A DNA stretch of 64,000 nucleotides from Streptomyces sp. V2I9 (GCF_030817475.1 NZ_JAUSZJ010000002.1:2762501-2826500); one strand, 5' to 3'; positions 25,583 through 35,245 are shown, counted from the first letter of the stretch. Notes: generated from the letters alone by a model not told the origin. Made by a program: numbers and translations.

Positions 25583-27340
25583 TTACGCGCCCAGCAGCCT
25601 GCGCACCCGGTCCGCCCCCACCGCGAGCAGCAGCGTGGGCAGGCGCGGGCCGGTGTCGCGGCTGACGAGGAGGCGGTAGAGCAGGGCGAAGAAGGACCGC
25701 TGCGCGGTCTTCAGCTCGGGCGTCGGCCTGGCGTCCGGTTCCAGTCCGGCCAGCACCTTCGGCACGCCGTAGACGAGCGTGGTGAGGCCGTCCAGGGACC
25801 AGTGCGTGTCCAGGCCCTCCAGGAGGAGGCGCAGGGATTCACGGCCCTGGTCGTCGAGGGAGCCGAGCAGCTCGGTGTCGGGCTCGTCCCGGACGATGGT
25901 GCGGGCCTCGGCCGGGACCTGGGTGGTGATCCAGCTCTCGGCGCGGTCGAGGCGCGGGCGGGCCTCGTCCAGCGAGGTCAGCGGGTTGTCCGGGTCCAGT
26001 TCGCTGAGGATGCGCAGCGTCTGGTCCTCGGCGCCGGCGGTGATGTCGGCGACCGAGGCGAGCGTCCGGTACGGGAGCGGGCGCGGGGTGCTGGGCAGCT
26101 CTCCGGCCGCCGTGCGGACGGCGCGGGAGTGGGCGGCGGCGTCGGCGGGCAGGACCGTGCCGTCCGCGACCTTGCGGCCCAGCGAGTCCCACTCGTCGTA
26201 CAGCCGCTGGATCTCCTGGTCGAAGGCGATCTTGAACGACTGGTTGGGCTTGCGGCGGGCGTAGAGCCAGCGCAGCAGCGGCGCCTCCATGATCTTCAGC
26301 GCGTCGGCCGGGGTGGGGACCCCGCCCTTGCTGGAGGACATCTTGGCCATGCCGGAGATGCCGACGAAGGCGTACATGGGCCCGATGGGCTGCACGCCGT
26401 CGAAGACCTCGCGGACGATCTGGCCGCCGACGACGAAGGAGGAGCCGGGTGAGGAGTGGTCGACGCCGCTGGGCTCGAAGATCACGCCTTCGTAGGCCCA
26501 GCGCATGGGCCAGTCGACCTTCCAGACCAGCTTGCCGCGGTTGAACTCGCTCAGCCGGACCGTTTCGGCGAAGCCGCAGGCCGAGCAGGTGTAGTTCAGC
26601 TCGGTGGTGTCGTCGTCGTAGGAGGTGACGACGGTGAGGTCCTTCTCGCAGTTGCCGCAGTAGGGCTTGTACGGGAAGTAGCCGGCGCTGTTGCCGCTGC
26701 CGTCGTCCTCGTCGGCCGCGCCGGAGCCCTCGGCGGCCTCCAGCTCGGCCTCGTCGACCTTCTTCTGCTGCTGGGGCTTCTTGCCGCCCGTGCCCTGGCC
26801 CGCCGCCGGGTCCTTCTTGGTGCGGTAGCGGTCGAGGACGGCGTCGATGTCGGCGCGGTGCTTCATCGCGTGCAGGATCTGCTCGCGGTAGGCCCCGGCG
26901 GTGTACTGCTCCGTCTGGCTGATGCCGTCGTACTCGACGCCCAGCTCGTCCAGGGCCGCCGTCATGGCGGCCTTGAAGTGCTCGGCCCAGTTCGGGTACG
27001 CGGAGCCGGCCGGGGCGGGCACCGAGGTCAGCGGCTTGCCGATGTGCTCGGCCCACGACGGGTCGACGCCGGGGACGCCGTTGGGGACCTTGCGGAAGCG
27101 GTCGTAGTCGTCCCAGGAGATCAGGTGGCGCACCGTGTGCCCGCGGCGGCGGATCTCGTCGGCGACCAGGTGCGGGGTCATGACCTCGCGGAGGTTGCCG
27201 AGGTGGATCGGCCCCGACGGGGACAGACCGGAGGCGACGACGACCGGTTTGCCAGGCGCACGACGCTCCGATTCGGCGATGACATCGTCCGCGAAGCGGG
27301 AGACCCAGTCGGTCTCGGTGCTGGTCTGACTCTCGGCCAC
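25583..27340 (-). CDS. lysS: Lysine--tRNA ligase, class I
   Basis: 585 residues. A class-I (archaeal-type) LysRS: Rossmann fold with the HIGH-like PSGPIHLGN near residue 40 and the KMSKS-like KMSSSKG near 265-300, plus CGNCEKD and CSACGF zinc-type pairs. It charges tRNA-Lys. A Glu/Asp/Gly-rich insert lies before the zinc knuckle. GTG at 27340 is chosen because AAGGA lies 10 nt upstream; the GTG at 27349 is too close to it. It is divergent from argS, 259 nt away. Confidence 0.93.
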   Translation of the reverse strand: MAESQTSTETDWVSRFADDVIAESERRAPGKPVVVASGLSPSGPIHLGNLREVMTPHLVADEIRRRGHTVRHLISWDDYDRFRKVPNGVPGVDPSWAEHIGKPLTSVPAPAGSAYPNWAEHFKAAMTAALDELGVEYDGISQTEQYTAGAYREQILHAMKHRADIDAVLDRYRTKKDPAAGQGTGGKKPQQQKKVDEAELEAAEGSGAADEDDGSGNSAGYFPYKPYCGNCEKDLTVVTSYDDDTTELNYTCSACGFAETVRLSEFNRGKLVWKVDWPMRWAYEGVIFEPSGVDHSSPGSSFVVGGQIVREVFDGVQPIGPMYAFVGISGMAKMSSSKGGVPTPADALKIMEAPLLRWLYARRKPNQSFKIAFDQEIQRLYDEWDSLGRKVADGTVLPADAAAHSRAVRTAAGELPSTPRPLPYRTLASVADITAGAEDQTLRILSELDPDNPLTSLDEARPRLDRAESWITTQVPAEARTIVRDEPDTELLGSLDDQGRESLRLLLEGLDTHWSLDGLTTLVYGVPKVLAGLEPDARPTPELKTAQRSFFALLYRLLVSRDTGPRLPTLLLAVGADRVRRLLGA

Positions 27341-27416
27341 GGTCGGCACGTCCTTCTCTCGTCTGTCGTTTCCCGATGGGGTACGGGCCATTCTCCCAGT
27401 TACCACCCGCAGCGCG

Positions 27417-27543
27417 AAAACGGCTTTACGGCGGGCGGGGCCCGCGCGGGCCCCGCCCGGGACCGGGCGCGAGCACCGTCTCGGACCGGGGGCCGGCACC
27501 GCCTCGAACCGGGGGCGAGCGCCGACCGTAAAACGGCTTTACG
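27417..27543. repeat. Direct repeat AAAACGGCTTTACG between lysS and argS
   Basis: AAAACGGCTTTACG occurs exactly at 27417-27430 and 27530-27543. In the second copy the flanking bases make CGTAAA-ACGGC-TTTACG, a hairpin. The second copy is 57 nt upstream of the argS ATG and the first 77 nt upstream of the lysS GTG. Confidence 0.65.
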
Positions 27544-27599
27544 CCCCGTGGGATACTGGGGAGATCCCTTGTACCCCTACGGAAACGGCAGCCCGTCCC

Positions 27600-29393
27600 A
27601 TGCCTGAGCACGGCTCGGTTCCCTCCCTCGCTTCCTCGCTCCAGCAGCAGCTGGCGGACGCCCTGACGGCAGCACTGCCCGATGCCGGCGCCGCCGACCC
27701 GCTGCTGCGCCGAAGCGACCGGGCCGACTTCCAGGCCAACGGCATCCTGGCGCTCGCCAAGAAGCTCAAGGGCAACCCGCGGGAGCTGGCCGCCCGGGTG
27801 ACCGCGGCGCTCCCGGCGGGTGAGCTGATCAAGGACATCGAGGTCTCCGGCCCCGGCTTCCTCAACATCACGCTCTCCGACAACGCGATCGTCGAGACGC
27901 TCGCCGCGCGGGCCGCCGACGCCGGGGGCCGGCTCGGCGTGCCGGTGAACGCCGACGCCGGGACCACGGTCATCGACTACGCCCAGCCGAACGTGGCCAA
28001 GGAGATGCACGTCGGCCACCTGCGGTCGGCGGTCATCGGTGACGCGATGGTCAAGATCCTGGAGTTCACCGGCGAGAACGTGGTCCGGCGGCACCACATC
28101 GGCGACTGGGGCACCCAGTTCGGCATGCTCATCCAGTATCTGATCGAGCACCCGGGCGCCCTGAAACACGAGGACGGCGCGGCGGACGGCGCGAGCGAGG
28201 GCGAAGCGGCGATGTCGACGCTGAACCGGGTCTACAAGGAGTCGCGGGCCCTGTTCGACGCGGACGAGGAGTTCAAGGCCCGGTCCCGCGACCGGGTGGT
28301 GGCGCTCCAGGCCGGGGACCCCGAGACGCTGGAGCTGTGGCAGGGCTTCGTCGACGAGTCGAAGATCTACTTCCACTCGGTGTTCGACAAGCTCGACATG
28401 GAGATCGACGACGCGGACATCGTCGGTGAGTCCGGCTACAACGACATGCTGGAGGAGACCTGCCGCATCCTGGAGGAGACGGGCGTCGCCGTCCGCTCCG
28501 AGGGTGCGCTGTGCGTGTTCTTCGACGACGTGAAGGGCCCCGACGGCAACCGGGTCCCGCTCATCGTGAAGAAGACGAACGGCGGCTACGGCTACGCGGC
28601 CACCGACCTCTCCGCGATCCGGAACCGGGTGCAGGACCTCAAGGCCGACACCCTGCTGTACGTGGTGGACGCCCGGCAGTCGCTGCACTTCAAGATGGTC
28701 TTCGAGACGGCCCGGCGGGCCGGCTGGCTGAACGAGGACGTCAAGGCCGTGCAGCTGGCCTTCGGCACCGTCCTCGGCAAGGACGGCAAGCCGTTCAAGA
28801 CCCGTGAGGGCGAGACGGTGCGGCTGGAGGACCTCCTCGACGAGGCGGTCGAGCGGGCCACCGGGGTCGTCCGGGAGAAGGCCGAGAAGGTGGGCCTGTC
28901 CGAGGAGGAGATCGTCGAGAACGGCCGGTACGTCGGCATCGGGGCCGTGAAGTACGCGGACCTGTCGACCTCCGCCGTCCGGGACTACAAGTTCGACCTG
29001 GACCAGATGGTGGCGCTGAACGGCGACACGTCGGTGTACCTCCAGTACGCGTACGCGCGTATCCGGTCGATCCTGCGCAGGGCCGGGGACGCGGTCCCGG
29101 CCGCCCACCCGGAGCTGGAGCTGGCCCCGGCGGAGCGGGCGCTCGGTCTGCACCTGGACCAGTTCGGCGAGGTGCTGGGCGAGGTGGCGGCGGGGTACGA
29201 GCCGCACAAGCTGGCCGCGTACCTGTACCAGCTGGCCTCGCACCTGACCACGTTCTACGACCAGTGCCAGGTGCTCAGCCCGGACAACGCCCCGGAGGTC
29301 GTCGAGAACCGGCTCTTCCTGGTCGAGCTGACCGCCCGGACCCTGCACCGGGGGATGGCGCTGCTGGGCATCCGGACGCCCGAGCGGCTCTGA
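27600..29393 (+). CDS. argS: Arginine--tRNA ligase
   Basis: 597 residues, class-I synthetase. The N-terminal Add-1 domain (about 1-110) is followed by the HIGH-type motif [14 protein letters not shown] (about 130-143), [11 protein letters not shown], and the C-terminal DALR anticodon-binding domain ([15 protein letters not shown] through the C-terminal [15 protein letters not shown]). KMSKS is not canonical, as usual for ArgRS. It charges tRNA-Arg. Divergent from lysS, followed by a terminator. Confidence 0.95.
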   Translation: MPEHGSVPSLASSLQQQLADALTAALPDAGAADPLLRRSDRADFQANGILALAKKLKGNPRELAARVTAALPAGELIKDIEVSGPGFLNITLSDNAIVETLAARAADAGGRLGVPVNADAGTTVIDYAQPNVAKEMHVGHLRSAVIGDAMVKILEFTGENVVRRHHIGDWGTQFGMLIQYLIEHPGALKHEDGAADGASEGEAAMSTLNRVYKESRALFDADEEFKARSRDRVVALQAGDPETLELWQGFVDESKIYFHSVFDKLDMEIDDADIVGESGYNDMLEETCRILEETGVAVRSEGALCVFFDDVKGPDGNRVPLIVKKTNGGYGYAATDLSAIRNRVQDLKADTLLYVVDARQSLHFKMVFETARRAGWLNEDVKAVQLAFGTVLGKDGKPFKTREGETVRLEDLLDEAVERATGVVREKAEKVGLSEEEIVENGRYVGIGAVKYADLSTSAVRDYKFDLDQMVALNGDTSVYLQYAYARIRSILRRAGDAVPAAHPELELAPAERALGLHLDQFGEVLGEVAAGYEPHKLAAYLYQLASHLTTFYDQCQVLSPDNAPEVVENRLFLVELTARTLHRGMALLGIRTPERL

Positions 29394-29419
29394 CCGCGCA
29401 CCCTGTCGTACGTACGCAC

Positions 29420-29455
29420 GTCGGCCCCGGCACCTGGAAAGGCGCCGGGGCCGAC
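29420..29455. terminator. Terminator between argS and the convergent ABM gene
   Basis: GTCGGCCCCGGC pairs with GCCGGGGCCGAC (12 bp) around a 10-12 nt loop, 26 nt past the argS stop and 34 nt from the end of the convergent monooxygenase gene. Confidence 0.75.
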
Positions 29456-29489
29456 CGCGTACGGCGGGGTCCGTCGCCCCCCCCGGACC

Positions 29490-29891
29490 TCAGGGTGCGG
29501 TGAGTTCCACGACGACGTCGTACACGCCCGGGTTCGGGGTGACCGGCTGCCGGGTCTCCTCGCGGGCCGCCCGGGTCCGGGAACCGAAGTCGGGGTCGGC
29601 GGTGGCCGCCTCCCATGCCTCCTGGCTCTCCCAGTGGGAGACGTTGACGAGCTGGAAGCGGGAGTCCGTGGAGCGGGCCCGGTGCATCCGGGAGTCGATG
29701 AAGCCGGGCTTGTCCCGCATGAGGCGGGCCCGCTGTTCCCACTTCTCGATGAACGCGTCGAGTCCGTCGGCGGCTATCTCGAAGACGTTGATGAAGGTGA
29801 CGGACGATTCCGGCCCGGCGGCAGCCGAGCTGCTCTCCAAGACGGCGGGCGTTTCCGGTGTGGCGGCGGCTGAGCCGCTCCCTGTGGTCAT
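29490..29891 (-). CDS. Antibiotic biosynthesis monooxygenase (ABM) domain protein
   Basis: 133 residues. An Ala/Ser/Thr-rich N-terminus (1-28) precedes one ABM domain: VTFINVFEIAADGLDAFIEKW, then RLMRDKPGFIDSRMHR and FQLVNVSHWESQEAWEAA, the usual dimeric ferredoxin-like fold. Members include heme-degrading and quinol-oxidising proteins as well as proteins of unknown role, so the activity is not predicted. ATG at 29891 has GGAG 7 nt upstream. It stands alone, convergent with argS. Confidence 0.78.
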   Translation of the reverse strand: MTTGSGSAAATPETPAVLESSSAAAGPESSVTFINVFEIAADGLDAFIEKWEQRARLMRDKPGFIDSRMHRARSTDSRFQLVNVSHWESQEAWEAATADPDFGSRTRAAREETRQPVTPNPGVYDVVVELTAP

Positions 29892-29981
29892 GCCGCAACT
29901 CCAGGACGTGCAGCGAAAGCGGATCTTCAAGGTGAGATGTTCTCGCTTCGCGGCATGGGGAGATCCACGGATGTGCAAGGG

Positions 29982-29997
29982 GCGGTTCCGGAACCGC
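29982..29997 (-). terminator. Short GC palindrome after the DUF6518 gene
   Basis: GCGGTTCCGGAACCGC is a perfect 16-bp palindrome lying 22 nt past the stop of the membrane-protein gene at 30019. It may act as a weak terminator. Confidence 0.45.
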
Positions 29998-30018
29998 GGT
30001 GGTCGAAGCCGGACGACG

Positions 30019-30657
30019 TCATGCCGTGCCGATCAGGCTGTTGAGGATGCTCTTCTCGGCGAGGTAGAAGACGAGACCGCCCACGGGAGCGAGCATGGCG
30101 CACAGCCAGTAGCGGCGCGCCCCTGTGCGTGCCAGGTAGACGGTCAGGAGGGCGGCGAGCAGCGCGCCGACGGTGAGGAAGACGGCCGCCTCTCCCCAGT
30201 AGCGAAGCCCCAGCCCCATCCAGAGCCCCTCACCCAGCACCACCATGGCGATAACGGCCCCGGCAACCGCGCGCAGGTCGCCCCGCGCGCGCCGTACGGT
30301 CCACCCCGCCCATCCCAGCAGGGGGCCTCCGGCCAGTCCGGCCACCGCCCACACGGCGGCGGTCCCGAGCCCTCCGGTCCCGAAGGTGTCTCCCAGAGCG
30401 GACGCCGTGTAGTAGCCGCAGCAGGTGGTGAGCATCATCAACGCCCCGCTCCAGACGGCGATCCTCCGGTCGCGGATCAGTGCACCGGCTGCGGCGGTCC
30501 AGATGATCCAGGTGGACGTCGAGTTGGTCGCCCGGTCCACCAGGGGTGTTGTTCCGTGCAGGGCGTACGTCGCCCATCCGAGCAGCAGTCCGAAGACGGC
30601 GGCCGCAGTGAGCACGATGCTGGGGGTGGCGCGGCGAAATGCGGTCGGGAAAGCCAT
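30019..30657 (-). CDS. DUF6518-like integral membrane protein
   Basis: 212 residues with about six membrane helices (SIVLTAAAVFGLLLGWATYAL, IAVWSGALMMLTTCCGYYTAS, AVFLTVGALLAALLTVYLA). It is Trp-rich, with several Cys. No catalytic motif is seen and the function is unknown. ATG at 30657 is 8 nt past a TATAGT -10 box with no room for a ribosome site, so the transcript may be leaderless. An operator-like palindrome overlaps that box. Confidence 0.72.
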   Translation of the reverse strand: MAFPTAFRRATPSIVLTAAAVFGLLLGWATYALHGTTPLVDRATNSTSTWIIWTAAAGALIRDRRIAVWSGALMMLTTCCGYYTASALGDTFGTGGLGTAAVWAVAGLAGGPLLGWAGWTVRRARGDLRAVAGAVIAMVVLGEGLWMGLGLRYWGEAAVFLTVGALLAALLTVYLARTGARRYWLCAMLAPVGGLVFYLAEKSILNSLIGTA

Positions 30658-30665
30658 GACCCGGA

Positions 30666-30684
30666 ACTATACATGCCATGTATA
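30666..30684 (-). promoter_or_regulatory. Operator-like palindrome overlapping a -10 box
   Basis: TATACATG-C-CATGTATA (30668-30684) is a perfect 8-bp inverted repeat around one base. On the minus strand its proximal half forms part of TATAGT (30666-30671), a -10 box placing transcription start at or next to the ATG of the gene at 30657. A protein bound here would block RNA polymerase. The regulator is unknown and no regulator gene lies beside it. Confidence 0.6.
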
Positions 30685-30747
30685 CGCTCGATGCATAGGA
30701 GCTGGGGTGGCTGGGCCCGCGGTGGCCGGGGGCAGCGGGCCGGCCGC

Positions 30748-31185
30748 CTACTGCGGGCGGCCCAGCGCCCACCCCGACACGTCGGAGAGGCGTCCGCGCC
30801 ACAGGGGCAGGGAGACGGGCGTCATGCCCCCGGTGATCAGCGTGACGTCCCGGAGGTGGATCCAGCGGGGCAGCCGGCTCGCCCCCGTCTCCTCCTCTGC
30901 GCGCAGCTCCCGTACGCCCTGGTCGACCGTCTCGGGGAACTCGGCGAGCAGGTTGGCCCCCTCGCCCTCGACCTGGCGCAGGCTCCTGGCCCACTCGGCC
31001 TTCCACTGCTCGTGCCCGATGACGTCCCCGTGGAGCAGACCGCCGGGTTGGGTGAGGGTGAGCGGCAGGCTGGAGCGGGGGTCCTCGTCGAGGAGCTGGA
31101 TGAGCAGCTGGAGCTGAAGGTCGGGCAGGGGTTCGGTGATCACCGCGGCGGACGGTGCCGGAGAGGTCTCGGCGGTAGCGCTCAT
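30748..31185 (-). CDS. Hypothetical protein, possibly GvpU-like
   Basis: 145 residues, soluble. The region LPLTLTQPGGLLHGDVIGHEQW and the later RWIHLRDVTLITGG resemble, weakly, the beta-rich GvpU accessory family of gas-vesicle clusters, but no gas-vesicle gene is nearby. The N-terminal segment EPLPDLQLQLLIQLLDED is amphipathic. ATG at 31185 follows AAGGG. It is upstream of the DUF6518 gene in the same direction but 90 nt apart. The family call is low confidence. Confidence 0.5.
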   Translation of the reverse strand: MSATAETSPAPSAAVITEPLPDLQLQLLIQLLDEDPRSSLPLTLTQPGGLLHGDVIGHEQWKAEWARSLRQVEGEGANLLAEFPETVDQGVRELRAEEETGASRLPRWIHLRDVTLITGGMTPVSLPLWRGRLSDVSGWALGRPQ

Positions 31186-31283
31186 GGGCCCTTCCCTTCA
31201 CATGGCGGACGAGGGTCGTCTCCCCCGCCTTCCCTGCGAGCGCCGGACCACGCCCCCGCCCCGCCCCCGCTCTCCCGCAGGTG

Positions 31284-32504
31284 TCAGAGGAAGCGGCGGA
31301 TGGGCACGACGGCCGCTTCGCGGGCCCGCTGGAGGAGGTCGCGCCGCTTCCACCGGCCGCGCTCGATCAGCACGCTCTTCTCCCGGTCCTCGTCGAAGTG
31401 GCCGTCGAGGGTGGCGGTGAAGTCCCGGTCGAGGACGGCGAGCATGACTTCCTCGTCGTGGTCGAGGGAGCGCCGGTTGAAGTTGGTGGAGCCGATGAGG
31501 GCGGCGACCCGGTCGATGGTGAGGGACTTCGTGTGCAGCATCGTCGGCTGGTACTGGTAGATCTTCACGCCGCAGGCGGTCAGCTCCTCGTAGTACCGCT
31601 GTCCGGCGAGCTGGCAGACCCGCTTGTCGGTGTGCGGTCCCGGCAGCAGGATCTCGACCTCCACCCCGCGCCGGGCGGTGTCGCAGAGCAGCCCGGTGAA
31701 GTAGGCGTCGGGCGCGAAGTAGGCGGTGGTGAGGCGGACGCGTTCCTCGGCGGACTCCAGGACGATCCGGATCAGGGTCTGCATGTCCTGCCAGCCGAAG
31801 GAGGCGGAACCCCGCACGACCTGGACGACGGAGTCCCCGTGGTGCTCCTCGGTGATGAACCGGTCGCGTTCGTCGAACAGCTCGTCGTGACACTCGGCCC
31901 AGTTCTGCGCGAACGCGGCGGCCAGCCCGTCGACGGCGGGCCCGGTGACCTGCACGTGGGTGTCGCGCCACTCGTTCTCGTTGCGGGCGTCGCCGCACCA
32001 CTCCTCGGCTATCCCGACACCGCCGGTGAACGCGGTGCGCTCGTCGACGACGAGGACCTTGCGGTGGCAACGGTGGTTCTGCTTGAGCGGCGAGAGGTGG
32101 AGGGGCTTGCGGAACCAGGTGACGGTGACCCCGGCCCGGTCCATCAGCTCCAGCTGGTCCTTCTCGATGAGCCGCGACCCGAACCCGTCGAGCATCAGCC
32201 GCACCCGGACCCCGGCGCGGGCGCGGTCGGCCAGCGCTTCGGCGAACGTGAGGGCGATGTCACCGCGCCAGTAGACGAACGTCATGAGGTCCACGGTGTG
32301 CTGCGCGCCCCGGATCGCCTCCAGCATCGCGCCGAAGATCTGGTCGCCGTTACGGAGCGGGACGAGGGCGTTCCCCTCGGTGGCGGCTATGCCGATCAGC
32401 CGTTCCAGCCTGCGTCTGAGCCGGAGGCTCCGCTCCTCGCAGGTGCGATCGTCCAGGGCCGGCCGTTCGGGAGCTTCGGGAACATCGGCAGCTGTGGCGG
32501 ACAT
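31284..32504 (-). CDS. Phospholipase D family, cardiolipin-synthase-like
   Basis: 406 residues with two HKD motifs: HRCHRKVLVVDERTAFTGG (near 140) and MLHTKSLTIDRVAALIGSTNFNRRS (near 330), which together form one phospholipase D active site. The PLDc_N membrane module is missing, so this is the soluble or peripheral form found in actinobacteria; likely reactions are phosphatidyl transfer or hydrolysis. ATG at 32504 has AGGTG 5 nt upstream. Monocistronic. Confidence 0.85.
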   Translation of the reverse strand: MSATAADVPEAPERPALDDRTCEERSLRLRRRLERLIGIAATEGNALVPLRNGDQIFGAMLEAIRGAQHTVDLMTFVYWRGDIALTFAEALADRARAGVRVRLMLDGFGSRLIEKDQLELMDRAGVTVTWFRKPLHLSPLKQNHRCHRKVLVVDERTAFTGGVGIAEEWCGDARNENEWRDTHVQVTGPAVDGLAAAFAQNWAECHDELFDERDRFITEEHHGDSVVQVVRGSASFGWQDMQTLIRIVLESAEERVRLTTAYFAPDAYFTGLLCDTARRGVEVEILLPGPHTDKRVCQLAGQRYYEELTACGVKIYQYQPTMLHTKSLTIDRVAALIGSTNFNRRSLDHDEEVMLAVLDRDFTATLDGHFDEDREKSVLIERGRWKRRDLLQRAREAAVVPIRRFL

Positions 32505-32641
32505 GTTTCACCTGATGGGGTACGGGGATGGGGCTGCCGTACACCGTCGTCGCTCGGCGGGGTACTGCTGCCGGGGCCTCGCAGACTGTACTCCCGAGAT
32601 TCCGTGCGCGTGTACGACGGCGGTCGGACAGCGGCGGACGG

Positions 32642-32666
32642 GCCCGGGGGCTTCGGACCCCCGGGC
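32642..32666 (-). terminator. Terminator after the XRE membrane regulator gene
   Basis: GCCCGGGGG (32642-32650) pairs with CCCCCGGGC (32658-32666) around a 7-nt loop containing TTCG, 33 nt past the stop of the gene ending at 32699. Confidence 0.75.
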
Positions 32667-32698
32667 TCCACCCACCAGCATGCCCCCGGAAAGCCGGG

Positions 32699-34213
32699 TC
32701 ACCCGGCGGGTTCCCATCCGTAGCCGGGGCCGCCGTACACGTACTCCGGCCGCCCCTTCATCCCGCTGAGCCGGAACGGCTTCCCGTGGTCGTCGATCCG
32801 CAGCACGCCCTCCTTGCCGCCGCTGCTCCACTCCAGCTCCAGGTACCAGGTGACGTCGTAGCTCACGGCCTTCACGTCGAGGTTGAAGACCTCCACGTCC
32901 TCGGAGGTCACCTTGTACGGGAAGTCCACCGCCGGCACCTCGATGTCCCCCCGGGACCCCGCCACCGGCCGAATGGTGGGGTGCCCGGCGTCGAGGTGGG
33001 ACGCGAACGTCTGGGGCATGATGCCGCTGCCGCAGCCGTTGCCCATCAGGTACGCCGACCAGGGCAGCGGAGCCTTCCGCGAGATCACCCGCACGTTCAT
33101 GCCCTTGAGGACGACGGCCTCGCGCGAGGTCCCCTGGACGGTGAGCTGGAGCAGCATGTTCCCGGCGTCCACCCCGCCGTACGTCTCCGCCCAGCCGCGC
33201 CGGTCCTGCGGCGCGGGCGGCGGGTCCAGCTTCTCGGGCCCCCGGTTCACCAGGAAGTGCTGGCCGCAGGGTTCGTCCCAGTTGTACGAGGAGATGCTGA
33301 CGGTCGGCGGAGCCCCGAGGCCCGTGGTGCGGTCACCCCCCTTCCCGCTTCCCCCGCCGCTCTCCGCCTGCCCGCCCCCGGAGCCCGCCGAGGGCTTCCC
33401 GGACGGCCGCCCCGAGGCGGACGCGGAGGCACGGGCCGACGGGCCGGCCGGACCCGGGCTCGCGGAGGCGCGCGGCGTGGCCGACGCGGTGCCCTCCGAA
33501 GCCCCGGCGAGCCCCCCGCTCCCGTCCTCCACCCGGTCCGCCGCGCTCCCTCCGCCTTCCTTCCCCGAGCCGACGAGATCGGCGGCGACGACACCGGTCG
33601 GCACGAGGAGCGCGGCGACCCCGGCGGCGGCGATGAGCACCCGCGTACGCCGGGAGAGCCGGGACCACCGGGAGCGCACGCCCTCCTCCGGCCTGCCGCC
33701 CCCACCGACGCCGACGCGCTCGGACGTGATGTCCGGCACCGAGCCCCCGCCGTCGCCCCGGTCACCGCTCTCGTCACGCACATCGCGCACCTCACGCTGG
33801 TCGCGCTCGACGCCCTCAGCAGTCGCGCCGTCCTCAACAGCCGCAGGAGCAACGGCGGCAGGGACCGGCGCGGGAGCGGGAGCAGGAGGCTCCGGGGCGG
33901 AAGCCGGTACGGGGGCAGGCGGAACGGCCCCGGTCCCCGCACCCATCGCCCCCGCGGGAGGCCGCCGCCGGGCCGCGTCCGCGATGATCCACCGCCGGTG
34001 CACCTCCACCAGCTCGTCCGGCGACGCCCCGCACACCCGCGCGAACCGCTCCACGGGGGCGAACTCGTTCGGCACGGCGTCCCCGTTGCAGTACCGGTGA
34101 AGGGTGGACGTACTGACGTGCAGCTTCCCCGCGAGCACCCCGTAGCTGCGTCCCGAACGGTCCTTCAGATTCTTCAGCAGAGCCGCGAACTCCACAGCCT
34201 CCGGCGTCGCCAC
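32699..34213 (-). CDS. XRE-type HTH protein with transmembrane segment and extracytoplasmic domain
   Basis: 504 residues. An N-terminal helix-turn-helix (about 5-60; SYGVLAGKLHVSTSTLHRYC) is followed by a Pro/Ala/Glu linker (85-185), one membrane helix (190-212, RVLIAAAGVAALLVPTGVVAA) and, after a low-complexity Gly/Ser/Ala segment, an outer domain of about 230 residues with two Cys (CGQHF, CGSG). The layout is that of a membrane-bound one-component sensor that binds DNA inside and a ligand outside. GTG at 34213 follows AGGAAGGGG. Divergent from the DUF4232 lipoprotein gene. Confidence 0.8.
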   Translation of the reverse strand: MATPEAVEFAALLKNLKDRSGRSYGVLAGKLHVSTSTLHRYCNGDAVPNEFAPVERFARVCGASPDELVEVHRRWIIADAARRRPPAGAMGAGTGAVPPAPVPASAPEPPAPAPAPVPAAVAPAAVEDGATAEGVERDQREVRDVRDESGDRGDGGGSVPDITSERVGVGGGGRPEEGVRSRWSRLSRRTRVLIAAAGVAALLVPTGVVAADLVGSGKEGGGSAADRVEDGSGGLAGASEGTASATPRASASPGPAGPSARASASASGRPSGKPSAGSGGGQAESGGGSGKGGDRTTGLGAPPTVSISSYNWDEPCGQHFLVNRGPEKLDPPPAPQDRRGWAETYGGVDAGNMLLQLTVQGTSREAVVLKGMNVRVISRKAPLPWSAYLMGNGCGSGIMPQTFASHLDAGHPTIRPVAGSRGDIEVPAVDFPYKVTSEDVEVFNLDVKAVSYDVTWYLELEWSSGGKEGVLRIDDHGKPFRLSGMKGRPEYVYGGPGYGWEPAG

Positions 34214-34475
34214 GACGGCGTTCCCCTTCCTCGTGCGTCCCGGAACGGCGTTCCAGGGACGCGGAATCCCCGCAGGTCACCGTACGCGTAGACGTTCCGG
34301 CATCCCCCATGGTTCGGCAGGCGTTGCGGCCGGAATCCGCCGTCCCACAAGCTCGGACCAGACCACAGCAGCACCGCTGCGGACCGGCCGCCCGACAGGC
34401 CGGGCGCAGCGTCTTTCAGCTCAGCTCAACTCAGCTCATTCATCGAGTACACCGAGTACGGGGAGAACCACCGCC

Positions 34476-35193
34476 ATGCGCACCAACCGCTTCCGCACCA
34501 CCGCCCTCGCCGCCACCGCCCTCGTGGCCGCCCTCTCCCTCACCGCTTGCGGCGGCGACGACCAGGCGATGGGGACCAAGCCGGCCGGCTCCGCGACCGG
34601 GACGGCGGCCCCCGCGGCACCGGGCGGCGACGACAAGAAGCAGCCGGAGACGCCGGAGGCCGGGAAGCCCGAGACGCAGACCGTCCCCGCCGGGGGCAAG
34701 CACGCGGGCGGCAACGGCAACGGCGACAACCGGAGCAGGAAGCCGGAAGCCGCGCCGGACGCGGAGGCCGCGGCGTCGATCCCGGCCTGCACGCCGAAGA
34801 ACTCCCGCGTCAAGGTCTCCTCGGTGAGCCGCCCGATCAACCACCTGCTGCTCACGGTGACCAACACCGGCTCCACCAACTGCGCCGCGTACTACGCCCC
34901 GTTCCTCCGCTTCGACGGTGCGCAGGCCGTGTACCCGGTCCTGGAGGACAGCAAGCCGCAGGCGGTCGTCACGCTCTCGCCCGGCGAGGAGGCGTACGCG
35001 GGCATCGCGCCTCCTCGGGGAGCCCGGCGAGAACGAGCCGGTCCCGAGCGCCGACCTCGGCGTGATCATGGTCGACAGGAACAACCAGTCCAAGGGCGAG
35101 ACCACGCTGAAGCTCCCGGCGGAGACCGCCACGGACGGCCGGGGCTTCGTCACCTACTGGCAGTCGGACATCGAGAACGCACTCATGTTCTAG
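34476..35193 (+). pseudogene. DUF4232 lipoprotein, frameshifted
   Basis: Lipoprotein signal (lipobox LTAC, Cys25), a Pro/Gly/Lys linker, then the DUF4232 domain (VSRPINHLLLTVTNTGSTNCAAYY). The frame breaks after GEEAYAGIA near 35010: the expected LLGEPGENE to YWQSDIENALMF* continues in the next frame to a TAG at 35191-35193. Removing one C from GCGCCTCCTCGG restores a 238-residue protein. Left as is, the domain's last strands are replaced by an Arg-rich run. ATG at 34476 follows GGGGAG. Divergent from the XRE membrane protein. Confidence 0.78.
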
Positions 35194-35245
35194 AAAGAGC
35201 CCGTCACTACGGCACCTCAGGCCAGCGCCTGACCTGCTGCTACTC

